NCBI RefSeq assembly: GCF_009601015.1
Contig: NZ_WITJ01000001.1
Location: forward strand, 62,001-126,000
Direction of reading: 5' to 3'
DNA length: 64,000 nucleotides
From: Lactococcus hircilactis
GTDB taxonomy: Bacteria > Bacillota > Bacilli > Lactobacillales > Streptococcaceae
The notes beneath the pieces are model-generated. The model saw only the letters and a program-made list of their open reading frames with translations, was not told the origin of the DNA and did not search any database. A program made the position numbers and the translations under genes. This document shows positions 42,282-51,698 of this stretch, piece by piece (the stretch's first letter is position 1; each line of letters starts with the position of its first letter).

Positions 42282-43883
42282 TTATTTCTCGGATGGCGCA
42301 TAATTTTGAATCAAACTTTCGGCACATTTCAAGCCATCGATAGCTGCAGAAACAATTCCTCCTGCAAATCCTGCTCCTTCTCCGCTTGGATAGATTCCTT
42401 GAACGGAAAGCGATTGAAAGTTGTTTTCGTCCCGATTGATACGCACTGGAGAAGAGGAGCGGGATTCCACTCCTGTCATGACGGCGTCGTTCATTGCAAA
42501 ACCATGAATTTTTTTATCAAAAGCAAGCAAAGCTTCTCGCATTGCGTCAGTCACATAAGTGGGAAAGAGCTGTGTTAAGTCCGTTGGTTTTACACCCAAT
42601 CCATAGCTTGGATGAACGGTGCCGAGATGAGTTGAGGGCTGGTCCTTAATGAAATCTCCCACAAGCTGAGCGGGTGCATGATAATTTGATCCTCCCAGTT
42701 CAAAAGCTTTTTGCTCTAGCTGACGTTGAAATTCTACACCTGCTAATGGATGCGTACTAGGGAAATCTTCTGGAAAAACTTGAACGAGTAAACCACTATT
42801 GGCGTTTTCTTCTGCTCTTGCGTGTTCACTCATACCGTTCGTCACAAGACGTCCTTCTTCTGATGCTGCCGCAACGACCAATCCTCCAGGACACATACAA
42901 AACGTATAAACTCCTCGGCCGTTTGATGCTTTGTGAGTCAATCGATATTCTGCAGCGCCTAATCGAGGATGTCCAGCAAATTCTTTATATTGTGCAACAT
43001 TGATGAGACGTTGAGGATGTTCCACACGAACGCCAATGGCAAAGGGTTTTGCAGAGATTTTCACGCCAGATTTGTACAGTTCACCAAAAGTATCTCTAGC
43101 GCTATGACCAATAGCCAAAATTGCGTGATGTGTTTTGATCGTAGTCCCATCTTGAAGTTTGAGGGCGATGAGTTTTCCATCTTGAGTCTCAAAAGAAGTC
43201 ACTTGTGTATCAAAAAAGACTTCTCCACCAAGAGAGATGATCTGTCGGCGAATATTTTTGACGATATCACGTAAGAGATCTGTTCCCACGTGAGGGTGCG
43301 CATGATAAAGTATATCTTCTGGCGCTCCAGCGATCACAAATTCTTCAAGAACTTTTCTCCCTCGTAAGTCACGTACACGACTCGTTAATTTTCCATCTGA
43401 AAAAGTCCCTGCTCCTCCTTCTCCAAATTGGACATTTGAATGAGGGTCTAATTTTCCATTTTCCCAAAACTGTGCAATGGATTTCACACGATCATCGACT
43501 TGTCCCCCTCGTTCTAAAACAATGGGGCGGTACCCTTTTTGTGCGAGTAAGAGAGCAGAAAACATGCCTGCTGGTCCAAAACCAATCACAACAGGGCGAT
43601 GTTGAAGTGGAGTTGATCCGGTTTTTGGCATTTTATATGACAAATCTGGTGCTTCAGAGACATTTTTAATCCGTTTTTTGAGCAGTTTTGATTCATTTTT
43701 TATGGCGATATCTACGGTGTAAATAAAATCAATTTTACCATGATGTCTCGCGTCGATTGATTCTTTGTAAATGTGAAATTCGAGAAGATCAGACGCTTCA
43801 AGTCGGAGCTTTTTTAGGACTAGTGTTTTAACTTTGCTGATGTCATCGTTGATTGAGATACGGATTTGAGAAATTCTAAGCAT
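42282..43883 (-). CDS. FAD-dependent oxidoreductase (COG2509-type)
   Basis: The 533-residue protein has an N-terminal domain of about 90 residues and then a Rossmann FAD-binding motif VIGFGPAGMFSALLLAQKGYRP. GEGGAGTFSDGKLTSRV and the C-terminal YPSGEGAGFAGGIVSAAIDGLK, which close the FAD site, are also present. The reaction is unknown in this widespread family. It lies 18 bases downstream of the aldehyde dehydrogenase gene. Confidence 0.88.
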   Translation of the reverse strand: MLRISQIRISINDDISKVKTLVLKKLRLEASDLLEFHIYKESIDARHHGKIDFIYTVDIAIKNESKLLKKRIKNVSEAPDLSYKMPKTGSTPLQHRPVVIGFGPAGMFSALLLAQKGYRPIVLERGGQVDDRVKSIAQFWENGKLDPHSNVQFGEGGAGTFSDGKLTSRVRDLRGRKVLEEFVIAGAPEDILYHAHPHVGTDLLRDIVKNIRRQIISLGGEVFFDTQVTSFETQDGKLIALKLQDGTTIKTHHAILAIGHSARDTFGELYKSGVKISAKPFAIGVRVEHPQRLINVAQYKEFAGHPRLGAAEYRLTHKASNGRGVYTFCMCPGGLVVAAASEEGRLVTNGMSEHARAEENANSGLLVQVFPEDFPSTHPLAGVEFQRQLEQKAFELGGSNYHAPAQLVGDFIKDQPSTHLGTVHPSYGLGVKPTDLTQLFPTYVTDAMREALLAFDKKIHGFAMNDAVMTGVESRSSSPVRINRDENNFQSLSVQGIYPSGEGAGFAGGIVSAAIDGLKCAESLIQNYAPSEK

Positions 43884-43901
43884 GATATTCTTTCTGATAT
43901 T

Positions 43902-45266
43902 TTATAATTTTTTGAGTAATTTGAACCATTTTTCTTTATAAGGTGGATAACGAAACGGGAAATCGATGAGATTTGATTTTTTGAGAATGCTCTTTGCGTG
44001 TGAAAATGTATCAAAGCCCTTCTCGCCATGATAAGCTCCCATTCCACTATTTCCTACTCCTCCAAAAGGAAGCGTGGGAGAGGCAACGTGGACAACTGTA
44101 TCATTGATACATCCCCCTCCAAAAGAGAGTGCATTGAGAAAATAAGTTTCATTAACCTTTGAGGTTGTAAATAGGTAAGTGGCAAGAGGTTTTTCTTTTT
44201 GATTTAATTTTTTTACAAGGTCTTCTTTGGAGGAATACGTCAAAATCGGCAAGAGCGGTCCAAAAATTTCCTCTTGCATGATTGGGCTTTCCCAATTGTC
44301 AGTAAAAATCAACGTTGGTTCAATTTTTTTAGATGGAGCATCAAAATCTCCTCCGAAAATGACATTCTCGTTACGGATGAGTTGGGTTAAGCGCTTGAAA
44401 TGTCTGTCATTAATGACAGAAGGATAATCTGGATTGGACAATGCCTTATGATACATAGCTTGGATGTGCTCTTTTAGTACCGTGATGAGCTGAGCGCTGA
44501 CAGATTCGTGTACAAGAAGATAATCTGGTGCTACACACGTTTGTCCAGCATTTAAAAACTTTCCCCAAACAATTCTTTTGGCAGCTAACGATAATTGAGC
44601 AGTCTCATCAATGATACACGGACTTTTCCCACCCAGTTCTAAAGTTACTGGCGTTAAGAACTCACTTGCAGCTTTCATGACCATTTTTCCTACACTGGAA
44701 CTACCGGTAAAGAAGATCAGATCAAATTGATGCGTTAATAATTGTTTGCTGACTGATACATCTCCAAGAATCACGGCCACATAATCTGGTTTAAAGATAC
44801 ATTCGATCAACGTTTTGATGACTTGACTGGTTGCTGGAGCATCTTCTGATGCTTTTAAAACCGTACAATTTCCAGCAGCAATACTTGCTACAAGAGGATT
44901 AATCAAGAGCTGAAAAGGGTAATTCCACGGCGCCATGATTAAGGCACTCCCATAAGGTTCGCGATAAATTCTCCCTTGAGCAGGAAAGTTTTTTAATCCA
45001 ACAGATCTTCTTTGTGGACTCATCCATTTTTTTAAGTGCTTTTTAGCATACTTGATTTCATCAAGTACCACGCCAAATTCAGTCGCATAACTCTCAAAGG
45101 GGGCTTTATTTAAATCTTTTTTTAAAGCAGCAAGAATCAAATGCTCACGATGAATCAGTGCATTTTCAAGATCTGTCAGTGCTGACAGACGAAAATCATA
45201 GGATTTGGTCTGTCCAGATTCAAAGAAAAGATGCTGACTTTTGAGTAAATCAAAAAAATCGGACAT
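43902..45266 (-). CDS. NAD(P)-dependent aldehyde dehydrogenase, class 3-like
   Basis: The 454-residue protein has the ALDH signatures LELGGKSPCII (catalytic Glu) and FLNAGQTCVAPDYLL (catalytic Cys), plus MQEEIFGPLLPIL. The short length and the C-terminal membrane-like segment (LIDFPFRYPPYKEKWFKLLKKL) are typical of fatty-aldehyde or coniferyl-aldehyde-like ALDHs. A variant palindrome lies near its start (45172-45189) and another, TCTGTCATTAATGACAGA, at 44403-44420. Confidence 0.92.
   Translation of the reverse strand: MSDFFDLLKSQHLFFESGQTKSYDFRLSALTDLENALIHREHLILAALKKDLNKAPFESYATEFGVVLDEIKYAKKHLKKWMSPQRRSVGLKNFPAQGRIYREPYGSALIMAPWNYPFQLLINPLVASIAAGNCTVLKASEDAPATSQVIKTLIECIFKPDYVAVILGDVSVSKQLLTHQFDLIFFTGSSSVGKMVMKAASEFLTPVTLELGGKSPCIIDETAQLSLAAKRIVWGKFLNAGQTCVAPDYLLVHESVSAQLITVLKEHIQAMYHKALSNPDYPSVINDRHFKRLTQLIRNENVIFGGDFDAPSKKIEPTLIFTDNWESPIMQEEIFGPLLPILTYSSKEDLVKKLNQKEKPLATYLFTTSKVNETYFLNALSFGGGCINDTVVHVASPTLPFGGVGNSGMGAYHGEKGFDTFSHAKSILKKSNLIDFPFRYPPYKEKWFKLLKKL
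45172..45189. repeat. Variant palindrome (TGCT centre) in aldehyde dehydrogenase gene
   Basis: TCTGTCAG and CTGACAGA flank TG; it encodes LSALTD. Confidence 0.75.
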
Positions 45267-45290
45267 AAAAACCTCCCTTTCGTCGTTGAA

Positions 45291-45316
45291 TAAAACTGCG
45301 CTTTAACGCAGCTTTT
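45291..45316 (-). terminator. Terminator after methyltransferase gene
   Basis: AGCTGCG and CGCAG with a short loop, then TTTT on the minus strand. The stem overlaps the stop codon of the methyltransferase gene. Confidence 0.6.
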
Positions 45317-45932
45317 TGAGTTCATAATATTGGATTTGATAATGATTGTGATGGATCACAATGTCAAAATCAGATGCTTCAAAAAGCTTTATGAGTTCGT
45401 GCTGACCATAAACCTTCACATCTCCTTCTTTTGATTTCGCTGTGATATAGCGATTATAAATGGTTCTTACATCATATAAGGGAATTCGAATCTCGGCAAT
45501 CACAAGTCTGCCATTGTCTTTTAATACACGTTTTGCTTCCTCTAAAAAAGTGAGTGGATTTGGAAAATGATGAAAACTGGCCGAACAAATCACAAGATCA
45601 AATTGCTGATTCTCATAAGGTAGCGCTTGAGCCGATCCAACCTGAAAGTTAAAATCAGGGTGATTTTGCTGTGCGATCTTAATCATTTCAGGAGAAATAT
45701 CAAGTCCAAAGCCATTGAAATCCCGTGTTTCATGCAGCATAGAAAGCAATGTTCCATTGGCACAGCCGACATCTAAAATGGAATCCGTTTTTTTCCATTG
45801 AAGCTTTTTTACAATTTCTTTCTTGAAAAATTGCGAAAGAAAACCGTCCCAGCTATGATTAAATCGCTGTGCGATGTGATCATAGTACACTTTTGATTCA
45901 AGTTCATGATTATGATGATGATGTCCCATCAT
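45303..45932 (-). CDS. Class I SAM-dependent methyltransferase with His-rich N-terminus
   Basis: The 209-residue protein has the SAM motif ILDVGCANGTLLSML, then GFGLDISPEMIKIA and the post-motif LVICSASFHHFPNP of the UbiE/Methyltransf_11 group. The substrate is unknown. The N-terminus MMGHHHHNHE carries five His within seven residues, unusual in native proteins and perhaps metal-binding. It lies 21 bases downstream of rlmCD. Confidence 0.85.
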   Translation of the reverse strand: MMGHHHHNHELESKVYYDHIAQRFNHSWDGFLSQFFKKEIVKKLQWKKTDSILDVGCANGTLLSMLHETRDFNGFGLDISPEMIKIAQQNHPDFNFQVGSAQALPYENQQFDLVICSASFHHFPNPLTFLEEAKRVLKDNGRLVIAEIRIPLYDVRTIYNRYITAKSKEGDVKVYGQHELIKLFEASDFDIVIHHNHYQIQYYELKKLR

Positions 45933-45953
45933 TTGCCTCTTTTCCTATTCTAA

Positions 45954-47327
45954 TTAATGTTTGATGAATTGACCAACAACTTCAATATGATGTGTTTGAG
46001 GAAATAAATCCACTGGTTGCGTGAGTTTTAGTTCATAACCTTTTGTTTTGAGGCGTACGACATCTCTTGCAAAAGTTGCTGGATTACATGAAATATAGAT
46101 CAATGTTCGTGCATTCATTTGCGTTGCAGCCTCAATAAATTGCTCGTCTAATCCTTTTCTTGGAGGATCAACAAAAATGACATCCGGAGAGATTCCATCA
46201 GCCAACCAGGCTGCCATCACGTGCTCTGCAGTACCAGTTACATAATTTATATTATGCAAATTATTTAAATTTGCGTTTATTTTTGCATTTTCTACTGCTT
46301 CTGATATTACTTCCATCCCATAAACTTGGGACACTTGATCTGCAACACATAAGCCAATTGTTCCTATCCCAGAATAAGCGTCCACAATGTGATCTGTCTT
46401 TTTTAATTCAGCAAAATCATAAGCGGTTTGATATAACTTTTCTGCTTGAGCTGTGTTGACTTGATAAAATGCTGGTGCTGAGATTTGGAATTTTTTTCCT
46501 AACATCGTATCTTCAATGGTAGCTTGTCCAAAAAGAATTTCCCACTTTTTACCAAAAATATAACTTCCATTTGAAGTATTGATATTCAATTGAATTGATT
46601 TTAGTGTGTCAAAATTTTCTGTCAGTACTGACAGAAATTCTGTTTTATCAAAGGGGAACTGTGGGCTTGTCACAACCAATACCAGCATCATTTCACCTGT
46701 ATGGTGCGCACGTCTAATGACAATATTGCGTAGCCACCCTCTTCTTTTTTCCTCGTCATAGGCAATTTTATTGGCAGATCCTAATTTTCTAAGCTCATCA
46801 CGGATGAATGCAATAAGTTGATCAATTTCTGGATTCTGAATATAAAAATCTGTAATCGGAATGAGTTGATGTGAATTTTTTCTAAAAAAACCTGTTTCAA
46901 GTTGTCCATTTATCGCACGAACAGGAACTTGTGCTTTGTTTCGATATTTTGTAGCTTCAGGTGCAGCGATAATCGGTAAAACGCTAAACTCTTCTTTTGG
47001 TGCAATCTTATGAAGCACCTCTACGACTTGTTTTTGCTTAAAACGAAGCTGTGCTTCATAAGTCATGTGTCCAAAATCTGCAATACCTGTTCTCAAATAA
47101 TCTAGGTCAATATTGTTTTTTCTAAATTCTGAGGGGATAATAATTTTTTCCAACCGCCCATAACCATAGCTTTTTCCAATTTTAGTGACTCGGACCTCAA
47201 TGGTTTCACCTGGCAAGGCATTTTCAACGAAAAGTGGAAAGCCACCAATTTTTACTACTCCGTATCCCTCGTGCGACAAATCAAGCACTTCTGTTTCAAA
47301 AACACGATTTTTTTTCAATTCATTCAT
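45954..47327 (-). CDS. rlmCD: 23S rRNA (uracil-5-)-methyltransferase RlmCD type
   Basis: The 457-residue protein has an N-terminal TRAM domain (LDLSHEGYGVVKIGGFPLFVENALPGETIEVRV) and the C-terminal RumA catalytic domain with DAYSGIGTIGL (SAM site), FVDPPRKGLDE and YISCNPATFARD with the nucleophilic Cys. In Firmicutes one enzyme makes m5U747 and m5U1939. A perfect 22-bp palindrome copy lies inside (46616-46637), encoding LSVLTE. There is no Fe-S Cys cluster in the N-terminal part. Confidence 0.92.
   Translation of the reverse strand: MNELKKNRVFETEVLDLSHEGYGVVKIGGFPLFVENALPGETIEVRVTKIGKSYGYGRLEKIIIPSEFRKNNIDLDYLRTGIADFGHMTYEAQLRFKQKQVVEVLHKIAPKEEFSVLPIIAAPEATKYRNKAQVPVRAINGQLETGFFRKNSHQLIPITDFYIQNPEIDQLIAFIRDELRKLGSANKIAYDEEKRRGWLRNIVIRRAHHTGEMMLVLVVTSPQFPFDKTEFLSVLTENFDTLKSIQLNINTSNGSYIFGKKWEILFGQATIEDTMLGKKFQISAPAFYQVNTAQAEKLYQTAYDFAELKKTDHIVDAYSGIGTIGLCVADQVSQVYGMEVISEAVENAKINANLNNLHNINYVTGTAEHVMAAWLADGISPDVIFVDPPRKGLDEQFIEAATQMNARTLIYISCNPATFARDVVRLKTKGYELKLTQPVDLFPQTHHIEVVGQFIKH
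46616..46637. repeat. Palindrome copy inside rlmCD
   Basis: The 14-base core TGTCAGTACTGACA extends to 22 bp of perfect symmetry; encodes LSVLTE. Confidence 0.9.
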
Positions 47328-47354
47328 AGATTTATTATATCATACCTCAATTAA

Positions 47355-47390
47355 AAACACCCGACACTGTAGCTGTTGAGTCGGATGTTT
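47355..47390 (-). terminator. maa terminator
   Basis: A stem of about 11 bp with one or two G-U pairs (AAACATCCGAC and GTCGGGTGTTT) with T5 on the minus strand follows maa. Confidence 0.7.
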
Positions 47391-47439
47391 GATTTTAAAA
47401 ACAATTTTTGAAAAGCTTACTTTTCATCTCTTTTGTGTG

Positions 47440-48018
47440 TCAGATTTTACGAATCACCCGACATGGATTCCCGTAGGCCAGTGTGTTTGATGGGATGTCA
47501 TGGGTAACGAGACTTCCTGCACCAATTGTAACATTATCTCCAATCGTAACGCCTGGAAGAATAATACTATTGCCCCCAATCCAACAATGTGCACCAATCG
47601 TCACAGGAGCAGTTTTTGCTACAGCAAATGGGAAATCAGCATCGTTTTTTGTCACAAAGCGCTCTTGTGCTGAAACAGGGTGAAAAACAGTATAAATTTG
47701 AACATTAGGTGCAATCAATGTATAATCACCAATTGAGATTCGATTACAATCCAGAAAAACACAGTTCATATTAATTTCCACTGCTTCTCCGAGTGTGATA
47801 AAACGCCCATAATCAACATAAATTGGAGCAGTAATTTGTGTTGATGCACCACGAGCACCCAATAACTCATCCAAAATTTTCGCTTGTCCATCCCGATCAT
47901 CATAAGGTGTTTGATTGTAGCGTTGCATGAGATTTTTTCCTTTGTACCAGAGTGCCATTAGTTCAGCATCACCACAATCATACAAATCTCCTGCAAGCAT
48001 TTTTTCCAGCTCAGTCAT
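47440..48018 (-). CDS. maa: Maltose/galactoside O-acetyltransferase-like (hexapeptide repeat)
   Basis: The 192-residue protein has the Maa N-terminal helical domain ([18 protein letters not shown]) and left-handed beta-helix hexapeptide repeats ([50 protein letters not shown]). It transfers acetyl from acetyl-CoA to sugars, as a detoxification or overflow reaction. It forms trimers in the family. Confidence 0.9.
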   Translation of the reverse strand: MTELEKMLAGDLYDCGDAELMALWYKGKNLMQRYNQTPYDDRDGQAKILDELLGARGASTQITAPIYVDYGRFITLGEAVEINMNCVFLDCNRISIGDYTLIAPNVQIYTVFHPVSAQERFVTKNDADFPFAVAKTAPVTIGAHCWIGGNSIILPGVTIGDNVTIGAGSLVTHDIPSNTLAYGNPCRVIRKI

Positions 48019-48173
48019 TTTTTCTCCATTTTGTTATGTCTTTTTTAGATATAGAAGTATTATACCATAGTAATGTGTGAAAAAGCTTTGGTTCAAATAA
48101 AATCATTGACTTTATATTAAATTTTTAAAAATAGACTAATGTCGCTACTAAAGTTAACAAGAACAAGGTCATC

Positions 48174-50570
48174 TTATTTCTTATTTTTTAAAACTTTATG
48201 TTCTAGTTTTGTTGCCCAAAAACTAGATGTTTCAAAAAGATGAGATGGAATATATGCAGTTTCAGAAGAAAACTCAGCGCCAACTTGTTTGACACGAACT
48301 ACAGTAATAACACGGATCACGCATAGTATAAGGAGTAAAGCAACGCAGGCAAGAAAAACAACCGATAAACTGCCTTGTATCAGAGAATTCCGTACTGTTG
48401 CTTCAGCATTTGTCAATGAAACACCGCTTAAAGTGCCACTATTGACTGCTTTTTGCGCTGTAGAATAAGCAGCAAAATAGCCGATATTAACATTGCCAGA
48501 AAAGATTTTTTCCCAAGAAGCTGTGAAAGTTACCAGCACATCCCAAACAAGTGGAATAGCAGGAATCCAGAGCCATTTGAGATATCCTTTTCTTACGACC
48601 ATCACGCAGACGATTGCAAGAGCTGCAGCTGCTATAAGCTGGTTTGAAATGCCGAACAATGGATACATGATTCGAATACCGCCATTTGGATCGGACACTC
48701 CCATCAAAAGTAATGCTCCCCAAACACCAACAATGATGGCGGTAGTTACAATTTTCCCTGGTAACCAGTTTTCATCCCCAAAACGCTTGATTGCTTTGCG
48801 TTTGGAGTTTGATAAGGCATCCGTCAAGAGATAACGTGTGGACTTTGTCGCTGCAGAAACTGCTGAAAGAATAAAGAGTGCTTCAAACATGACGGCAAAA
48901 TGATACCAAAATCCCATCATTCCTGTACCACCAATAATTGGCACACGTTTCAAGATATTTGACATCGAAACTGCCAGAGTTGGCGCACCACCTGTACGAG
49001 AAACGACAGAAATTTCACCGACGTCTTTTGCCACTTGACGTAACGCTGCTTGACCTGTTGTCCCTTCCCAATCAATCGTCATCGGTTTTCCGTTTGGATT
49101 CATTGCGATTTTTGGAATAGCAAGTGCTGCATTGCCTTCGGCTGCTATCGCTGCTGATTTGACATTTGTAGTATTTGTTGCATTTGTATTATAAGCTTTT
49201 CCAACGAGTTTTTGCATGGAAGCTTGGGGGGTATTCATAGAGTAATAGACACCTGGGTTGAGTGAAATGGCAGCTACCAATGCCATAATTGCCACAAAAC
49301 TTTCAAACAACATACCACCATAGCCAATCATGCGTGTTTGTGATTCTTTTTTGATTAAATGTGGTGTTGTACCAGAACTCATCATAACGTGGAATCCCGA
49401 TAAGGCACCACAAGCAATCGTAATAAATAAGAATGGGAAAAGCGAGCCTGCAAAGACTGGTCCGTTTGAATTTCCTGCAAAATTGGTTAAGGCAGGGATT
49501 GTTACATCAGGACGTACACCAATCACGGCAACTGCTAAAATCAAAATTGTCCCGATTTTCATGAACATTGACAAATAATCACGTGGTGTCAAGAGAATCC
49601 AAGCTGGAATAATCGCAGCCACAAAAGTATATCCCATCACCCACCAAACTAAAGTGCTCTGTGAAAGAGTAAAAATGTGAGCAACAGAAGGGGTTTCAGA
49701 GACCCATCTTCCAGCAAAAATAGCAACTAATAAAAGTGCAAAACCTATCAGAGAAACTTCATTGACTCGACCAGGACGTATAAATTTGAGGTAAACGCCC
49801 ATTATCAAGGCAATCGGAATGGTCATTCCAATCGAAAAGACTGCCCAAGGTGAACCAGCCATTGCTGTGATACAGATGAGTGCTAAGACAGCAAGTACAA
49901 TCATTGTCATGATAAAGACGATAAAACTCGTCAAACCACCTGCAAACTTACCGACCTCATCACGTGCCATCGCACCAATAGATCTGGCATCACGCCGGTG
50001 GGAATACCAAAGCACAAGCATATCTTGCACACCACCGGCAAAGATAACACCAAAAATAATCCAAACGGTGCCAGGTAAATAGCCCATTTGTGCAGCGAGG
50101 ATTGGCCCCACCAAAGGACCAGCACCAGCGATCGACGCAAAATGGTGTCCAAAGAGCACGACACGATTGGTGGGGTCAAATTCTTGACCATCATTATGGA
50201 CTTCAGATGGTGTGGCACGACTATCATCAGGTTGCATGATTTTGCGTTGAATGTAAAGGGCGTAAAAACGATAAGCAATGATATAAGAGCAGACCGCCGC
50301 AATCACAAACCAAATTGCATTGATTGTTTCCCCTCGTGAAACAGCAATGATGCTCCACGCGATCGCACCAAGCAGTGCAATGATAATCCAAATGATGATA
50401 GAGACTGGTTTCATTTTCGGCAAATGAGATTTCCAATCTTTCATCGTTGCCTGAAAATTCGCTTGTCTCAGGTCTTTGATTCCAACAACTTTTCCGTCTT
50501 TATTGCGTAGTAGAAAGAGTTCTTCCTCCGTAGTAAAGTCGGAATTTTCGTTATGATTTTTATCTGTCAT
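48174..50570 (-). CDS. cstA: CstA-family carbon starvation / peptide or pyruvate transporter
   Basis: The 798-residue protein has about 16-18 transmembrane helices with CstA signatures: the N-terminal GHHFASIAGAGPLVGPILAAQMGYLPG and later SGFHVMMSSGTTPHLIKKE. An insert of about 90 residues lies before the helix starting GTGMMGFWYHFAV. CstA members import peptides or pyruvate on carbon starvation. AGGAGG precedes the ATG. A perfect CcpA site (50610) and duplicated inverted repeats (50663) lie upstream, so strong control by carbon state is expected. Confidence 0.93.
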   Translation of the reverse strand: MTDKNHNENSDFTTEEELFLLRNKDGKVVGIKDLRQANFQATMKDWKSHLPKMKPVSIIIWIIIALLGAIAWSIIAVSRGETINAIWFVIAAVCSYIIAYRFYALYIQRKIMQPDDSRATPSEVHNDGQEFDPTNRVVLFGHHFASIAGAGPLVGPILAAQMGYLPGTVWIIFGVIFAGGVQDMLVLWYSHRRDARSIGAMARDEVGKFAGGLTSFIVFIMTMIVLAVLALICITAMAGSPWAVFSIGMTIPIALIMGVYLKFIRPGRVNEVSLIGFALLLVAIFAGRWVSETPSVAHIFTLSQSTLVWWVMGYTFVAAIIPAWILLTPRDYLSMFMKIGTILILAVAVIGVRPDVTIPALTNFAGNSNGPVFAGSLFPFLFITIACGALSGFHVMMSSGTTPHLIKKESQTRMIGYGGMLFESFVAIMALVAAISLNPGVYYSMNTPQASMQKLVGKAYNTNATNTTNVKSAAIAAEGNAALAIPKIAMNPNGKPMTIDWEGTTGQAALRQVAKDVGEISVVSRTGGAPTLAVSMSNILKRVPIIGGTGMMGFWYHFAVMFEALFILSAVSAATKSTRYLLTDALSNSKRKAIKRFGDENWLPGKIVTTAIIVGVWGALLLMGVSDPNGGIRIMYPLFGISNQLIAAAALAIVCVMVVRKGYLKWLWIPAIPLVWDVLVTFTASWEKIFSGNVNIGYFAAYSTAQKAVNSGTLSGVSLTNAEATVRNSLIQGSLSVVFLACVALLLILCVIRVITVVRVKQVGAEFSSETAYIPSHLFETSSFWATKLEHKVLKNKK

Positions 50571-50609
50571 AACTTCCTCCTTTATTTATAATCAGCAAGT
50601 CGCTTGTTT

Positions 50610-50625
50610 TTGTTAGCGCTTGCAT
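50610..50625 (-). promoter_or_regulatory. CcpA-binding cre site upstream of cstA
   Basis: ATGCAAGCGCTAACAA on the minus strand fits WTGNNARCGNWWWCAW at all positions. It lies 40 bases upstream of the cstA start codon, between the likely -10 (TATAAA) and the ribosome binding site, where CcpA would block transcription when glucose is present. Confidence 0.85.
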
Positions 50626-50662
50626 TTTATACGAATAAAACGTAGTTCTAGCTCATGAAGAT

Positions 50663-50748
50663 GGTTTTGACAGTTTTGTCAAAACCTGATATAAGTATTA
50701 TATCAGGTTTTGACAGTTTTGTCAAAACCTGATATAAGTATTATATCA
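50663..50748. repeat. Duplicated 43-bp unit of two inverted repeats
   Basis: Each unit has GGTTTTGAC...GTCAAAACC (9-bp arms, 6-base centre) followed by TGATATAA...TTATATCA (8-bp arms, 3-base centre). The two copies are identical and adjacent. Upstream of cstA they look like a double operator for an unidentified regulator. Confidence 0.9.
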
Positions 50749-50873
50749 GCAATTTTTGCAACGTGTATTTTATTACGTTTATTTTTAAGTATGCCGTAAT
50801 GGTCCGAACAATCAGGAATTTTATAAAAAGTCGCTCAAAAGGCGACTTAATACATTTTTTGATTCAACTATCC

Positions 50874-51695
50874 TTAACCTTTTTTCTTATAAGTCACATA
50901 AGTTAATGGTACAAATGTAAGTAAGAGCACTGCTGCTGCAATCAACGCTGCCCAGAAATTTCCATCAATTGTCCCTTTTTTGAGAATATGACGCACGGCT
51001 GATACAGCATAAGACACAGGATTAATGTGGTTTGCAAAGAATTTCAAAGCACTTGGTAAGGTATTTGTTGGGACAAAGGCGTTTGACAGAAAACTTAGTG
51101 GAAACATAATCAACATTGCTGTCGTAGAGGCAGCCGTTACTGACTTGACTGACATAGCAAGAAAGCTAAAGAGCCAAGAAAGACACCAAGCAATCATCAT
51201 CATAAAGAGAATACTGATAATAACCGCTCCAAGTCCTGCTGCAGGACGAAAGCCCAAAATATAGCCCATACCAAAGACAATAATCCCAGCAATTGCATAA
51301 CGCACGAGGTCAGCCGTCAGCGTCCCCACAAGTGGTGCCATGCGTGAAATCGGCATCGACTTAAAACGATTTGAAATGGATTTATCCGTGTCTTCACGCA
51401 GATTTGTCCCTGCTGTTCCTGTTGAAGTCACAAGCGTTTGAATCAGAATTCCAGGAATAATCGTCGGCAAATATGCCTTAATTGATCCCGCAATTGCCCC
51501 ACCAAAGAGGTAGGTAAAGAGCAAAGTAAACATAATTGGCATGATGGTTATATCCATCCAAGTTTCAGGATTATGAATCGTTTTGAGTAAGGCCCGATAA
51601 GTGAAGGTCAGTGCATTTTTTACAGTTAAACTAAAACTGATATGATTTTTTAAATTCCGCTCTGTTGCTGGAATGATTTTTGCTGTTTTTTCCAT
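50874..51695 (-). CDS. ABC-2 type permease, DrrB-like
   Basis: The 273-residue protein has six transmembrane helices and the ABC-2 motif NRFKSMPISRMAPLVGTL. It pairs with the ATPase encoded 3 bases upstream. Such pairs export drugs or antibiotics (daunorubicin DrrAB group). Confidence 0.88.
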   Translation of the reverse strand: MEKTAKIIPATERNLKNHISFSLTVKNALTFTYRALLKTIHNPETWMDITIMPIMFTLLFTYLFGGAIAGSIKAYLPTIIPGILIQTLVTSTGTAGTNLREDTDKSISNRFKSMPISRMAPLVGTLTADLVRYAIAGIIVFGMGYILGFRPAAGLGAVIISILFMMMIAWCLSWLFSFLAMSVKSVTAASTTAMLIMFPLSFLSNAFVPTNTLPSALKFFANHINPVSYAVSAVRHILKKGTIDGNFWAALIAAAVLLLTFVPLTYVTYKKKG

Positions 51696-51698
51696 TTT

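Larger units (their letters stand above)
50571..50873. other. cstA upstream region, no gene seen
   Basis: This 300-base gap holds the CcpA site, the duplicated 43-bp repeats and an AT-rich stretch. It also contains a short stem (AAAAGTCGC with GCGACTTAA, about 50825-50850) that may be the terminator of the ABC exporter operon. Confidence 0.6.
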
